This document shows positions 1 to 9,624 of a stretch of DNA of 64,000 bases, one piece after another (within the stretch, counting starts at the first letter, position 1; every line of letters begins with the position of its first letter). Position numbers and translations under genes: made by a program. The notes beneath the pieces are model-generated. The model was given only the letters and a program-made list of their open reading frames with translations, ran no database searches and was not told the DNA's origin. Origin of the DNA: Paenibacillaceae bacterium GAS479 (GTDB taxonomy: Bacteria > Bacillota > Bacilli > Paenibacillales > Paenibacillaceae); the NCBI GenBank assembly GCA_900105225.1, contig LT629764.1, positions 4,236,501 to 4,300,500 on the forward strand, given 5' to 3'.

Positions 1-116
1 ATCAAAAGTGATCCTATACAACAAAAATGTGCCTACTATTAAAAATATAGTAAAGCGATTAAGATGTGAAGTATAAATTATTCCCTGAACAAATCGGGAA
101 GAGGAGAGAATAATTG

Positions 117-824
117 ATGACAAATCATGGGATAACGAAAAAAGCGTTGAGCGAGCAAGAAAAGAATACGCGCAAGGAGCAGATTTTGGAGGCTTTTCAC
201 TTTCGGCACGCCACAAAAGAATTTGATACGGGACGTAAAATACCAGCAGACGATTTTGACTTTATTTTGGAGACAGGGAGGCTTTCCCCAAGCTCATTTG
301 GATATGAGCCATGGAAATTCGTCGTGCTTCAAGATCCTGCGATCCGCGAGGAACTGAAAGCTGTAACCTGGGGTGCGCAAGGCACACTGCCAACGGCAAG
401 CCATTTTGTGCTGATTTTGGCAAGAAGCTCCGAGCAGGTGCACCACGGCTCCGCTTATCTGGACTATATGAACCGAGAGGTGCTGAAGCTTCCTGCGGAA
501 GCGGAAGAGGGGCGCAAAGCGGTGTTTCGCGACTACCAGGTAAGGGACTTAGGGCTGATGGAGCATCCGCGCCAGTTGGAAGACTGGGCCGGAAAACAAA
601 CCTATATCGCGCTTGGCAATATGATGACGGCAGCAGCGGGAATTGGTATTGATTCTTGTCCGATTGAAGGGTTTCATAAGGAGAAAGCGGAAGCGGTTCT
701 CCGCAAGCATAATATTATGGGTGAGGAGTTCGGTCTATCTGTAATGGCCGCTTTCGGTTACCGCGTCAATGAACCTCGTGCAAAAACGAGAAGATGCGTG
801 GATGAAGTTGTGAAGTGGGTTTAA
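117..824 (+). CDS. NAD(P)H-dependent nitroreductase family protein
   Basis: An FMN-dependent oxidoreductase of the nitroreductase (NfsB-like) family, which reduces nitro compounds or quinones with NAD(P)H in the cytoplasm. The N-terminal part carries the family pattern FRHATKEFD followed by LSPSSFGYEPWKFVV, the loop that binds flavin, and the C-terminal part has the glycine-rich segment AAAGIGIDSCPIEGF. At about 235 residues it is full length. ATG 117 is preferred because GAGGAG lies about ten bases upstream; an in-frame TTG at 114 is an alternative. It stands alone, converging with the next gene across a shared terminator. The natural substrate cannot be read from the sequence. Confidence 0.9.
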   Translation: MTNHGITKKALSEQEKNTRKEQILEAFHFRHATKEFDTGRKIPADDFDFILETGRLSPSSFGYEPWKFVVLQDPAIREELKAVTWGAQGTLPTASHFVLILARSSEQVHHGSAYLDYMNREVLKLPAEAEEGRKAVFRDYQVRDLGLMEHPRQLEDWAGKQTYIALGNMMTAAAGIGIDSCPIEGFHKEKAEAVLRKHNIMGEEFGLSVMAAFGYRVNEPRAKTRRCVDEVVKWV

Positions 825-850
825 GGCCATATACAAATCGATATACAAAT

Positions 851-891
851 AAAACAAGCCGACCTCTGTAAAAAGAGAGTCGGCTTGTTTT
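851..891. terminator. Bidirectional terminator between convergent genes
   Basis: A 13-bp perfect inverted repeat (AAAACAAGCCGAC with GTCGGCTTGTTTT) with an A-tract on one side and a T-tract on the other. It can end transcripts of the nitroreductase on the plus strand and of the dehydrogenase on the minus strand. Confidence 0.9.
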
Positions 892-903
892 ACTTTAAGA
901 ATG

Positions 904-1620
904 TTAAGGATTAGTTGTCCAGATGCCTGCGGTTTTGATGAAAACGCGATCTGGCAGCTTCAATGTAGCAATAATGAGCTCAGCAACATCCTCTGGTTGC
1001 ATCATGGAGTCGTTGCCTTCCGTGACGAGGCCACTTGAGAGGGACAGCGGTGTATAAACGGTGCTCGGAGTCAGGGCGGTTACGCGGATATTCGATTTGC
1101 GCACTTCTTGCATAAGTGCTTCCGTGAAGCCCATTACGGCGAACTTGGAGGCGTTGTAAGCCGAGCCGGTCGCGAAGCCTCGCTCACCTGCGGTCGATGC
1201 AATGTTAATAATTGTTCCACTTGAGCGGTCCAGCATGGAAGGAAGCACAGCATGGGTAACATAGTAGGTTCCAAAAAGGTTAACGCGAACTATCCGTTCC
1301 CATTCAGCGGGATCCATCTCTGCCACAGTGCCGAATGAAGCGACCCCGGCGTTATTGATCAGCACGTCGACGCTGCCAAGCTCTTTGGTGAGGCCCTTGG
1401 CGGCATCCGCCGCTTCAGCCGCATTCGAAATGTCAGCTACGGCATAATGGACGCTGATCCCGTATTGCGAGGTCAATTCCTTGGCGAGTGAAGCCAATTC
1501 CGACTCTGTCCGCGAAATCAGACCGAGATTGGTCCCTTCCTTTGCGAGCGCAATCGCGGCAGCACGTCCGATTCCTTTGCCAGCACCGGTAATAAGAGCA
1601 TTTTTATTTTTCAATTCCAT
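904..1620 (-). CDS. Short-chain dehydrogenase/reductase (FabG-like)
   Basis: A classical SDR oxidoreductase of 238 residues. It has the N-terminal cofactor motif TGAGKGIG (residues 11-18), the structural NNAG motif near residue 90, a catalytic Ser region IINIAST, and the catalytic YNASK around residue 155. The start ATG is preceded on the minus strand by AGGAGAG. Members of this family named 3-ketoacyl-ACP reductase act on many alcohols and ketones; this copy lies outside a fatty-acid operon, so a general oxidoreductase role is more likely than fatty acid synthesis. It appears monocistronic. Confidence 0.88.
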   Translation of the reverse strand: MELKNKNALITGAGKGIGRAAAIALAKEGTNLGLISRTESELASLAKELTSQYGISVHYAVADISNAAEAADAAKGLTKELGSVDVLINNAGVASFGTVAEMDPAEWERIVRVNLFGTYYVTHAVLPSMLDRSSGTIINIASTAGERGFATGSAYNASKFAVMGFTEALMQEVRKSNIRVTALTPSTVYTPLSLSSGLVTEGNDSMMQPEDVAELIIATLKLPDRVFIKTAGIWTTNP

Positions 1621-1738
1621 CTGATTCTCTCCTGTCTATGTAGGCTAGGACTATACCAATATCATTATATAGGAATGATGGGAGAGGGAACAAATGGAGC
1701 GATGAAAAACATCGAAAAGCGCGACTGAACCGTTTATC

Positions 1739-1767
1739 TTGACTCCATGTCTTCATTCCTCTATAAT
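1739..1767 (+). promoter_or_regulatory. Sigma-A promoter of leuS
   Basis: TTGACT (1739-1744) and a perfect TATAAT (1762-1767) separated by 17 bases, about 25 bases before the recognisable T-box stem I. Transcription would begin near 1774. Confidence 0.85.
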
Positions 1768-1773
1768 CGATCT

Positions 1774-2051
1774 TAAATTAGCCATATTGGCGTTGAAGAG
1801 GAGCAGTAAGCCGCATCGCGTGGACATAGAGAGCCGGTATCATTGGTGCAAGCCGGACCCGCAGCGTGCCGAATCTCGCCTCCGAGCCGCAAGATCAGCC
1901 CCGTCATGGGAGCAGTCTTGCCGAATCAGCCCCCGTTAAGGGCTTAGAGTGGGTGTCAACGGCATAGTATGCCAGGCGCCAACTAGGGTGGTACCGCGGG
2001 AATTCAAACCTCTCGTCCCTAGCGATTTTCGCTGGGGGCGGGAGGTTTTTT
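1774..2051 (+). promoter_or_regulatory. Leucine T-box riboswitch leader of leuS
   Basis: This untranslated leader binds uncharged tRNA and lets transcription continue into leuS when leucyl-tRNA is scarce. Visible signatures are a stem I with AGAGAGCCGG and GGTGCAAGCCGG, the nearly invariant T-box sequence AGGGTGGTACCGCGG at 1985-1999, and a terminator (about 2006-2051) ending in a T-run. The bases after GAA at 1871-1873 include CTC at 1875-1877, the best candidate for a leucine specifier codon; this placement is inferred by analogy to other T-boxes and not folded. The downstream gene confirms leucine specificity. Confidence 0.93.
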
Positions 2052-2090
2052 GACGTCTCCCCCACCCATAATGAATAGGAGGCATATGCC

Positions 2091-4529
2091 ATGAGTAACG
2101 AGAGATCAACACAAGGATACAATCACCAGCAGCTGGAGCCGAAGTGGCAGCAGTACTGGGATGAGCATAAAACATTCCGCACCACCGAGGATGCGGATAA
2201 ACCGAAGTTCTACGCATTGGATATGTTCCCCTATCCGTCTGGAGCTGGCCTGCATGTTGGCCATCCAGAGGGTTATACGGCGACGGATATTGTTTCCCGC
2301 TACAAGCGGATGAAGGGTTACAATGTTCTGCATCCGATGGGCTGGGATGCGTTCGGATTGCCAGCGGAGCAGTACGCTCTTGATACCGGCGAGCATCCAC
2401 GCGAATTCACAATGAAGAACATCAACAATTTCCGCCGCCAGATCAAATCGCTCGGTTTCTCCTACGACTGGGATCGCGAGATCAGCACAACGGATCCTGA
2501 CTACTACAAGTGGACGCAGTGGATTTTCATCCAGCTGTACAACAAAGGGCTGGCTTATGTCGCTGAAATTCCGGTTAACTGGTGTCCAGCGCTGGGCACG
2601 GTGCTGGCGAACGAGGAAGTAATCAACGGCCTGAGTGAGCGCGGCAACCATCCCGTAATCCGTAAGCCGATGCGCCAGTGGGTGCTGAGAATTACCGAGT
2701 ACGCTGAACGCCTGCTGGATGATTTGGAGGAGCTGGACTGGTCGGAGAGCATCAAGGATATGCAGCGCAACTGGATCGGCAAATCGGTCGGAGCAGAAGT
2801 AACTTTCGCTGTAGATGGCTCGGACGCTGAAATTCAGGTGTTCACGACGCGTCCCGATACGCTGTTTGGCGCGACCTACTGTGTGCTCGCTCCCGAGCAT
2901 GAACTGGTTGATACGATTGTTTCCGAAGAGCAGAAGAGCGCCATATCCGACTACCGCGTGATGGCATCCCGCAAGAGCGATCTGGAGCGTACGGATTTGG
3001 CTAAAGACAAATCCGGCGTATTCACTGGTGCGTATGCAATTAATCCGGTTAGCGGAGCGAAGGTTCCGGTCTGGATTGCCGACTACGTACTGGCCGGTTA
3101 CGGCACAGGCGCGATTATGGCCGTTCCGGGTCATGATCAACGCGACTGGGAATTCGCCAAACAGTTTGGCCTGTCGATCGTTGAGGTCGTACAGGGCGGC
3201 AATGTGGAGGAGGAAGCTTTTGCCGGAGACGGCCCGCATGTGAACTCCGACTTCCTGGACGGGTTGTCCAATGCGGAAGCGATCTCGGCGATGATCAGCC
3301 GTCTGGAAGAGAGCGGCAAAGGCCGCGGCAAAACGACATATCGTCTGCGCGACTGGCTGTTCAGCCGTCAACGCTACTGGGGCGAGCCGATTCCGATTCT
3401 CCACTTGGAAGATGGCACAATGAAGCCGGTGCCAGTCGATCAGCTGCCAGTGCTGCTGCCAGATGTGGAAGCGATCAAGCCTTCCGGCACGGGCGAGTCG
3501 CCGCTGGCGAACGTCACGGATTGGGTAAAGACGATCGATACCGAGACTGGCCTGCCAGCTCGCCGCGAGACGAATACGATGCCTCAATGGGCAGGCAGCT
3601 GCTGGTACTACCTGCGCTTTATCGATCCGCATAACGACGAAGCACTGTGCTCGCCGGAGAAGCAGAAGGAATGGATGCCGGTTGACCTGTACATTGGCGG
3701 TGCGGAGCATGCGGTGCTTCACCTGCTGTACGCCCGTTTCTGGCATAAGGTACTTTATGATATCGGCGTTGTAGATACGAAGGAGCCTTTCCACAAGCTG
3801 GTCAATCAGGGCATGATTCTCGGCACGAACAATGAGAAAATGTCCAAGTCCCGCGGCAACGTCATCAACCCAGATGAAATTGTACAGGAATACGGTGCGG
3901 ATACGCTGCGCTTGTACGAAATGTTCATGGGGCCGCTGGAAGCGACCAAACCATGGAATACGAGTGGCGTTGAAGGCATGAACCGTTTCTTGAACCGCGT
4001 ATGGCGCCTGTTCGTCGTTGAAGGCGGCGCACTGAATCCGAAAATTACGGATGACAAAGGCAGCGACGCTTATAACCGCATCTGGCATCGCTCCATCAAG
4101 AAAGTATCGGATGACTTCGAGAACCTGCGTTTCAACACGGCAATTAGCCAGCTGATGATCTGGGTTAACGAGGGCTACAAAGCCGATACGCTGCCGCGGA
4201 CCTCGGTTGAAAACTTCGTACAGCTGCTCTCGCCACTTGCACCGCATCTGGCCGAAGAGCTATGGGAACAGCTGGGTCACAGCGGTTCCATCACCTACGT
4301 GCCGTGGCCGGAGTTCGACGAAGCTTGGACCGTTGACCAAGAGGTAGAGATCGTCGTACAGGTGAATGGCAAAATTGCCGATCGCGTCTCCATCGCCGCC
4401 GATACAGAAACGGACGAAATGGAGCGTATCGCCAAGGAACTGCCGCGTGTGCAAGAGCTGACGGCCGGTAAGACGGTTCGCAAGGTAATTGCTGTTAAAG
4501 GCAAGCTTGTTAATATTGTGGCAAACTGA
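2091..4529 (+). CDS. leuS: Leucyl-tRNA synthetase
   Basis: Class I aminoacyl-tRNA synthetase that charges tRNA-Leu with leucine in the cytoplasm. The protein is 812 residues, normal for bacterial LeuRS. It shows the HIGH-type motif HVGH at residues 55-58, the editing (CP1) domain with [12 protein letters not shown] and [15 protein letters not shown], the tRNA-binding [14 protein letters not shown] region, and the KMSKS loop near residue 583. ATG 2091 follows AGGAGG (2077-2082) at ideal spacing. Expression is under the T-box leader. The last codons (GKLVNIVAN) reappear in decayed form downstream. Confidence 0.98.
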   Translation: MSNERSTQGYNHQQLEPKWQQYWDEHKTFRTTEDADKPKFYALDMFPYPSGAGLHVGHPEGYTATDIVSRYKRMKGYNVLHPMGWDAFGLPAEQYALDTGEHPREFTMKNINNFRRQIKSLGFSYDWDREISTTDPDYYKWTQWIFIQLYNKGLAYVAEIPVNWCPALGTVLANEEVINGLSERGNHPVIRKPMRQWVLRITEYAERLLDDLEELDWSESIKDMQRNWIGKSVGAEVTFAVDGSDAEIQVFTTRPDTLFGATYCVLAPEHELVDTIVSEEQKSAISDYRVMASRKSDLERTDLAKDKSGVFTGAYAINPVSGAKVPVWIADYVLAGYGTGAIMAVPGHDQRDWEFAKQFGLSIVEVVQGGNVEEEAFAGDGPHVNSDFLDGLSNAEAISAMISRLEESGKGRGKTTYRLRDWLFSRQRYWGEPIPILHLEDGTMKPVPVDQLPVLLPDVEAIKPSGTGESPLANVTDWVKTIDTETGLPARRETNTMPQWAGSCWYYLRFIDPHNDEALCSPEKQKEWMPVDLYIGGAEHAVLHLLYARFWHKVLYDIGVVDTKEPFHKLVNQGMILGTNNEKMSKSRGNVINPDEIVQEYGADTLRLYEMFMGPLEATKPWNTSGVEGMNRFLNRVWRLFVVEGGALNPKITDDKGSDAYNRIWHRSIKKVSDDFENLRFNTAISQLMIWVNEGYKADTLPRTSVENFVQLLSPLAPHLAEELWEQLGHSGSITYVPWPEFDEAWTVDQEVEIVVQVNGKIADRVSIAADTETDEMERIAKELPRVQELTAGKTVRKVIAVKGKLVNIVAN

Positions 4530-4582
4530 TTGGTTGGTACCATAAGCCCATCGGGATCGTAGCGAGCTGATCTCTTAGAAAA

Positions 4583-4657
4583 GTGACAGCGTGCAAGGTC
4601 GCCGGCAAGAGCGAGATTATCAATATTGTAGTAAACCGAGTCAACATCGTGGCGAAC
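4583..4657 (+). other. Decayed copy of the LeuRS C-terminal codons
   Basis: Read in one frame, this stretch gives KVAGKSEIINIVVN followed by RVNIVAN, closely resembling the true LeuRS end ([12 protein letters not shown]). It lies in a different frame from leuS, about 55 bases after its stop, and has no start of its own. The most economical reading is a short duplication of the 3' end of leuS, or an old longer LeuRS tail cut off by a new stop and then decayed. Confidence 0.55.
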
Positions 4658-4693
4658 TCGTCGCTTGGTATAGGCGAGGTTGTGCAGCGACAT

Positions 4694-4740
4694 AAAGAGC
4701 CGGACACCTCTGTGGAGATGCCGGCCCTCATAGGCTCTTT
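4694..4740 (+). terminator. Probable leuS terminator hairpin
   Basis: AAAGAGCC (4694-4701) pairs with GGCTCTTT (4733-4740), with a nested CCGG/CCGG stem inside. The trailing T-run is short, so termination efficiency is uncertain. Confidence 0.5.
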
Positions 4741-4757
4741 CTGAGGAAAGAATCCCG

Positions 4758-4820
4758 GAAGAGGTGAATGGACCCTGAGGTCCGCTTATTTATAAGCGGT
4801 TAGGGACCGTTCACCTCTTC
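4758..4820. terminator. Long hairpin across the comER stop codon
   Basis: GAAGAGGTGAA (4758-4768) is the exact complement of TTCACCTCTTC (4810-4820), and inner segments (CCGCTT with AAGCGG) also pair, giving an almost continuous long stem. The right arm is comER coding sequence. It probably acts as a convergent barrier between leuS and comER. Confidence 0.6.
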
Positions 4821-5639
4821 GCCGTATAAGTCGGCTTGCACCTTCTCCACATCCTCGCGGTATTTCTCGTGGGTGGTGCGGATCAGCTTCTGAAACATAC
4901 CGTCCGTCTCTTTGCGCAGCACCTGCAGCCCCTGCTGAGTAATGCCACCAGGGACGGATACGCGCTTAATGAGCGTATTCGGCGTCATACCGCCTTCGGT
5001 CAGCAGCTTACCGGTGCCGAGCAGCATAGCACTAGTGATGGAAACAGCCTCGTCGGGGTCGATACCAGTGATCTCCACAGCAGCGTCAATCAGCCTTTGA
5101 GCAAGGAAGGCGATGAAGGCAGGGCCGCAACTGGACAGGTCGGAGACGACGCGGGTGTACTGTTCGTCGATGAGCAGAGGCTCACTAATATGCGACAGCA
5201 GTCCCTCCAGCACACAACAATCTGCTACAGTCATGCGGCTGCCGAACATGCAAAGCGAGACGCCGCTCAGCACGTCGTTAGTAATGCTGGGGATTACTTT
5301 GGCAATTCGGCAGGGTAGCTGATCCTCCAGATGACTGATTAGAATCGGGCTGGTGATGGATACGATGATTTGTTCTTCACGGGCATAGGGCTGCAATTCT
5401 TTGAGCACAGACTTGAACTCACCAGGTTTGATGCACAAAAAGAGGCAGTCGCTCTGTTGAATCGCCTCGCGGTTGCTTGTGACGGCAACCATGCCGGGAT
5501 GGCCGGCGGCGAGCCGCTCGGCTTTTTGAAAGGTCCTGTTTGTCACTATAATATCCGATGCCTCGATGGCTCCTGAGCGAACAAAGGCGCTAACAAGCAG
5601 ACCGCCCATACTGCCGGTACCGATAAAACCCACCTTCAT
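4800..5639 (-). CDS. comER: ComER, pyrroline-5-carboxylate reductase-like protein
   Basis: A 279-residue member of the pyrroline-5-carboxylate reductase family with the N-terminal Rossmann motif GFIGTGSMGG, and the C-terminal ProC-like pattern SSCGPAFIAFLAQ and GGMTPNTLIKRVSVPGG. Its position divergent from comEA matches comER of Bacillus subtilis, which is why it is named ComER and not the housekeeping proline enzyme ProC; whether it still makes proline cannot be judged. The ATG has AGGAGGG nine bases upstream on the minus strand. Its 3' end lies inside a long hairpin. Confidence 0.85.
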   Translation of the reverse strand: MKVGFIGTGSMGGLLVSAFVRSGAIEASDIIVTNRTFQKAERLAAGHPGMVAVTSNREAIQQSDCLFLCIKPGEFKSVLKELQPYAREEQIIVSITSPILISHLEDQLPCRIAKVIPSITNDVLSGVSLCMFGSRMTVADCCVLEGLLSHISEPLLIDEQYTRVVSDLSSCGPAFIAFLAQRLIDAAVEITGIDPDEAVSITSAMLLGTGKLLTEGGMTPNTLIKRVSVPGGITQQGLQVLRKETDGMFQKLIRTTHEKYREDVEKVQADLYGEEVNGP

Positions 5640-5964
5640 GAATGAATCCCTCCTAGCGGGCTGAGGCGCTCTCTGTACCGGCTTTATCGACAGGGCGCCC
5701 CGCTTGAAAGAGAATGATGGGGCCGTCTAGCGGCCGTGCCATTCGCTTTCCTCAGGCCACCCAGTCCCGGTGAAGCGGTGGACGGATGGCGGATTGATAT
5801 TACTCTATGCGTCTGGGCTCGACCAACATGTCGATTTACGTAACCGATGATGAAAAAAAGGAAATCGGGGAAGGGGACAGGAGAATGAGAGAGGGAAAGA
5901 TGGGGACCTGTCGAGAGCGGGAAAAGATGGAGAGATGTTGGCTGATGGAGAGGGGGGATGGCGA
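5640..5964. other. Divergent comER/comEA regulatory region
   Basis: About 325 bases without a supported gene. It must hold the divergent promoters. I looked for the AAAA-N5-TTTT pairs of ComK boxes and found no convincing one. The right part is purine-rich (GGGAAAG, GGGGAAGGGG). No further feature is evident. Confidence 0.5.
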
Positions 5965-6915
5965 ATGAGAGGAAATGGTGGAGAGCTGCGCAATGGAAAA
6001 CGTATATCGATGTGGAAAGTCGGAATGCTGCTGCTCGTAGTCGCAGGCTGTCTGTTAATTGGGTTTGGTTTGCAGCAATCGCAGGAATCAGAGCCCGAGG
6101 GCTGGGTGCGTCTTGATCAGCCGCTTGGTGCGGTGGGAGCTGCTGATGGAACGATAGCTGGCTTGGGCGGAGTGGGAGATGGGAAGTCGGCTGGGGGCGA
6201 AGCTGGGTCGGGCGAAGCGGTAGGAGTAGGTAAAGATGATTTGAGCGGTCAAGCAGGAGCAAGTAAAGCCAATCCCAGCGAAGGAGGATTAGGGGCGGTA
6301 GCGGATGATGCCAATCCCGGTGGTGGAGGATTAGGGGCGGTAGCGGATGAAGCCAATCCCGGTGGTGGAGGATTAGGGACGGTAGCGGATGATGCCAATC
6401 CCAGCGATGGAGGATTAGGGGCGGTAGCGGATGATGCCAATCTCAGTAGTGGAGAAGAAGTGGGAGTGGGGGCAGGCCAAGCTAATCCGAACGGGGGAGC
6501 AGAAGCGAATAGTGGTAGTGAATCCGGTGGCATAGGCTTGGGAAGAAAAGGCGGCGAAGCGGGAAAAAACAAAGGATTTGACGGTGCGGAGGGAACGAGT
6601 GCGAGTGACGGTGGGGCAGATGGAGCATCAGGTTTGGAAGGTAATGAGCCGGTGGCAGGCAGGACGGGTACGGGCAGTGGAGGGCAAGCAGAAAGCAGTT
6701 ATACAGCGGACGGCAAGCTGGATATTAATCGGGCTACGGCGGAGGAGCTGGATGCTCTACCTGGCGTCGGCCCGGCTAAAGCGAAAGCTATTGTGGAGGA
6801 TCGGGAACGGAACGGTCCATTTTCCAGCGTGGAATCTGTAGAGCGAGTTAAGGGCATCGGCCCAAAAATGATTGAGAGATGGAAAAATCTTGTTGTGGTC
6901 TCTCATGGGATGTGA
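5965..6915 (+). CDS. comEA: ComEA-like competence DNA receptor with repeat linker
   Basis: Membrane-anchored receptor that binds double-stranded DNA during transformation. An N-terminal membrane helix (roughly residues 18-36, LLLVVAGCLLIGFG) is followed by about 210 residues of glycine-rich low complexity, then a C-terminal helix-hairpin-helix pair (DINRATAEELDALPGVGPAK and VKGIGPKMIERW) typical of ComEA. ATG 5965 has GGAGAGGGGGG upstream; ATG 5935 in the same frame has no good site. The soluble-ligand-binding beta-grasp (SLBB) domain that normally lies between the membrane helix and the HhH domain is not visible. The linker contains four 14-residue tandem repeats. Confidence 0.85.
   Translation: MRGNGGELRNGKRISMWKVGMLLLVVAGCLLIGFGLQQSQESEPEGWVRLDQPLGAVGAADGTIAGLGGVGDGKSAGGEAGSGEAVGVGKDDLSGQAGASKANPSEGGLGAVADDANPGGGGLGAVADEANPGGGGLGTVADDANPSDGGLGAVADDANLSSGEEVGVGAGQANPNGGAEANSGSESGGIGLGRKGGEAGKNKGFDGAEGTSASDGGADGASGLEGNEPVAGRTGTGSGGQAESSYTADGKLDINRATAEELDALPGVGPAKAKAIVEDRERNGPFSSVESVERVKGIGPKMIERWKNLVVVSHGM
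6283..6450 (+). repeat. Four 42-bp tandem repeats inside comEA
   Basis: Copies begin at 6283, 6325, 6367 and 6409 with GGAGGATTAG. Each encodes a 14-residue unit of the form GGLGAVADDANPGG. A partial unit (GCCAATCCCAGC) precedes the first copy. Copies differ at few positions, mostly in the third part of the unit, which suggests recent expansion. Confidence 0.95.
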
Positions 6916-6923
6916 GAGAATGA

Positions 6924-8270
<1,347 letters not shown>

Positions 8271-8366
8271 GGTTAAGTTGGCTGAGTACTATTTGGACTA
8301 GAATAATTGAATTGATGGTGTTTTGCACGATGCCGCTTTCCCGTATTGCTTTCCTTGTTAATCCGT

Positions 8367-8550
8367 TATAATAGTGCAAGTTCAAAAAGGTCGCCAATGG
8401 GCACCGAGAAGGTTGTATGAACGGGAAGAAGGAGGAGCGGAGTGTAGGCAAACCTACATGAGCACCGGACTTCGAAGGGGAATACAAGATTCGATGTCGA
8501 GTTCGCTACCTGATTTACATCGTGATCAATGGTGGCCTTTTTGAACAACC
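8367..8550 (+). ncRNA. Candidate structured RNA upstream of comEB
   Basis: A -10 box TATAAT (8367-8372) with a poor -35 is followed by GTTCAAAAAGGTCGCCA (8380-8396), which pairs over all 17 positions, with G-U wobbles, to TGGTGGCCTTTTTGAAC (8530-8546). Inside are a hairpin TGTAGG-CAAA-CCTACA (8443-8458) and a stem CGATGT/ACATCG (8492-8497 with 8517-8522). I do not recognise it as a known riboswitch, 6S, SRP or RNase P RNA. It may be a comEB leader or a separate small RNA. Confidence 0.5.
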
Positions 8551-8593
8551 TATAATAGGATTAGACAAGGTTCGACACGAAGGAGGCGGCAAT

Positions 8594-9136
8594 ATGCCTA
8601 ACGCGACCCCTGCACTGCAGGACGCAGTCCGCAAGGATTGGGACACTTATTTTATGGACATCGCCTATATGGTATCGACTCGTTCTCGCTGTTCGCGTCG
8701 GCATGTAGGTGCGCTGCTCGTCCAGGGCAAAAAGCTGCTCGGCACCGCATACAACGGCGCGCCGATGGGCGTGGCCGACTGTTCGGAGGCAGGCTGTATG
8801 ATCGTGGAAGAATGGGAGCAACGTAGTGGCGAGGCTGGACCCGAAATGATCAAGAAACAGCGTTGTATTCGCACGATTCATGCGGAACAGAATCTGCTGC
8901 TTTTTACGGATCGGATCGATCGCGAAGGCTCCACAGTGTATGTGACCGACCAACCTTGCTGGACATGCGCCAATATGCTGGCTAACAGCGGTATTTCCGA
9001 AATTGTGTTCCATCGCGGTTATCCGAAGGATGCCGACAAGGTAGGACGCCTCATGGAGCAGAAAGGCATCGTGTTCCGCAAGCTGGAGGAGGGCTACGAG
9101 CCGCCGCCGCAGGCGGGCTTAGCCGTGACGGACTGA
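8594..9136 (+). CDS. comEB: ComEB, dCMP deaminase family protein
   Basis: Zinc-dependent cytidine/deoxycytidylate deaminase of 180 residues, converting dCMP to dUMP. Zinc-site motifs are HAEQN (His and the catalytic Glu) and PCWTCANML (two Cys). ATG 8594 lies seven bases after AGGAGG (8581-8586); a longer reading from 8522 would run through the structured RNA and is rejected. In B. subtilis comEB belongs to the comE operon but is not needed for DNA uptake, so a nucleotide-metabolism role is likely. A strong terminator about 100 bases downstream separates it from comEC. Confidence 0.93.
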   Translation: MPNATPALQDAVRKDWDTYFMDIAYMVSTRSRCSRRHVGALLVQGKKLLGTAYNGAPMGVADCSEAGCMIVEEWEQRSGEAGPEMIKKQRCIRTIHAEQNLLLFTDRIDREGSTVYVTDQPCWTCANMLANSGISEIVFHRGYPKDADKVGRLMEQKGIVFRKLEEGYEPPPQAGLAVTD

Positions 9137-9241
9137 GGGCAGGATGGGATAGCGGTTTTACAGGAAAAGGAATCGAGTAGGCATCATGGATTGTAGATGA
9201 ACAAATGAGAAAGTAGTCCGAGAAAATTCTCGGTGTGGAGG

Positions 9242-9292
9242 AAGCACCTCCCGATGGTCCCGCTAATGCGGGAGTTCGGGGGGTGCTTTTTT
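9242..9292 (+). terminator. Terminator after comEB
   Basis: AGCACCTCCCGA pairs with TTCGGGGGGTGCT around a nested TCCCGC-TAAT-GCGGGA hairpin, followed by six T. It separates comEB from the repeat region before comEC, so comEC is probably transcribed from its own start. Confidence 0.9.
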
Positions 9293-9347
9293 GCATTCTG
9301 GAATTTTACTTTCTGAAACTTGCTCATGCTGCGGATCGATATCGTGC

Positions 9348-9529
9348 AACGAAACTCAGAAGCGTTATTTAGTCCCAAAAGAGGCATTTGTTATGTTAAC
9401 GAAACTGAGAAGCGTTATGTGCAGCGTAGGTGGGTGTTTGGAGTGTCAAGGTTCGAAATAAGCTCTCTGAGTTTCGTTAGCTCAAAAAAAAGTGGGATTT
9501 TGACTCGAATAAGGCTTCTCAGTTTTGTT
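9348..9529. repeat. Four copies of a 21-bp motif, two per strand
   Basis: The motif starts AACGAAACT and ends GCGTTAT. Direct copies are at 9348-9368 and 9398-9418; inverted copies are at 9458-9478 and 9509-9529, each with a few changes. Spacing is about 30-40 bases. The opposed pairs can form a cruciform or long hairpin. No gene is present between the comEB terminator and comEC apart from this and the 75-bp array. Confidence 0.85.
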
Positions 9530-9624
9530 AGCGCATAGCGCTAGCCGGGAAGAAATTTGGATTTGCTTGCGGAGTGAGTCTCTCAGGTGATATTGAGCTC
9601 ATTTGTTACATGGAAAAATGTTAG

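Noticed and set aside
2106-4247. 713-codon reading frame antisense to leuS
   Set aside because: It mirrors the codon structure of leuS, has no ribosome site and no recognisable protein family.
5640-5964. ComK-box search upstream of comEA
   Set aside because: No properly spaced AAAA/TTTT pairs were found, so no ComK control is claimed.
5684-6262. 192-codon minus-strand frame across the comEA promoter and start
   Set aside because: Low-complexity Pro/His/Leu/Ser translation that is a shadow of the purine-rich comEA region.
8522-8593. 24-residue N-terminal extension of ComEB
   Set aside because: It would be translated from the 3' arm of the structured RNA and has no ribosome site; ATG 8594 has an ideal one.
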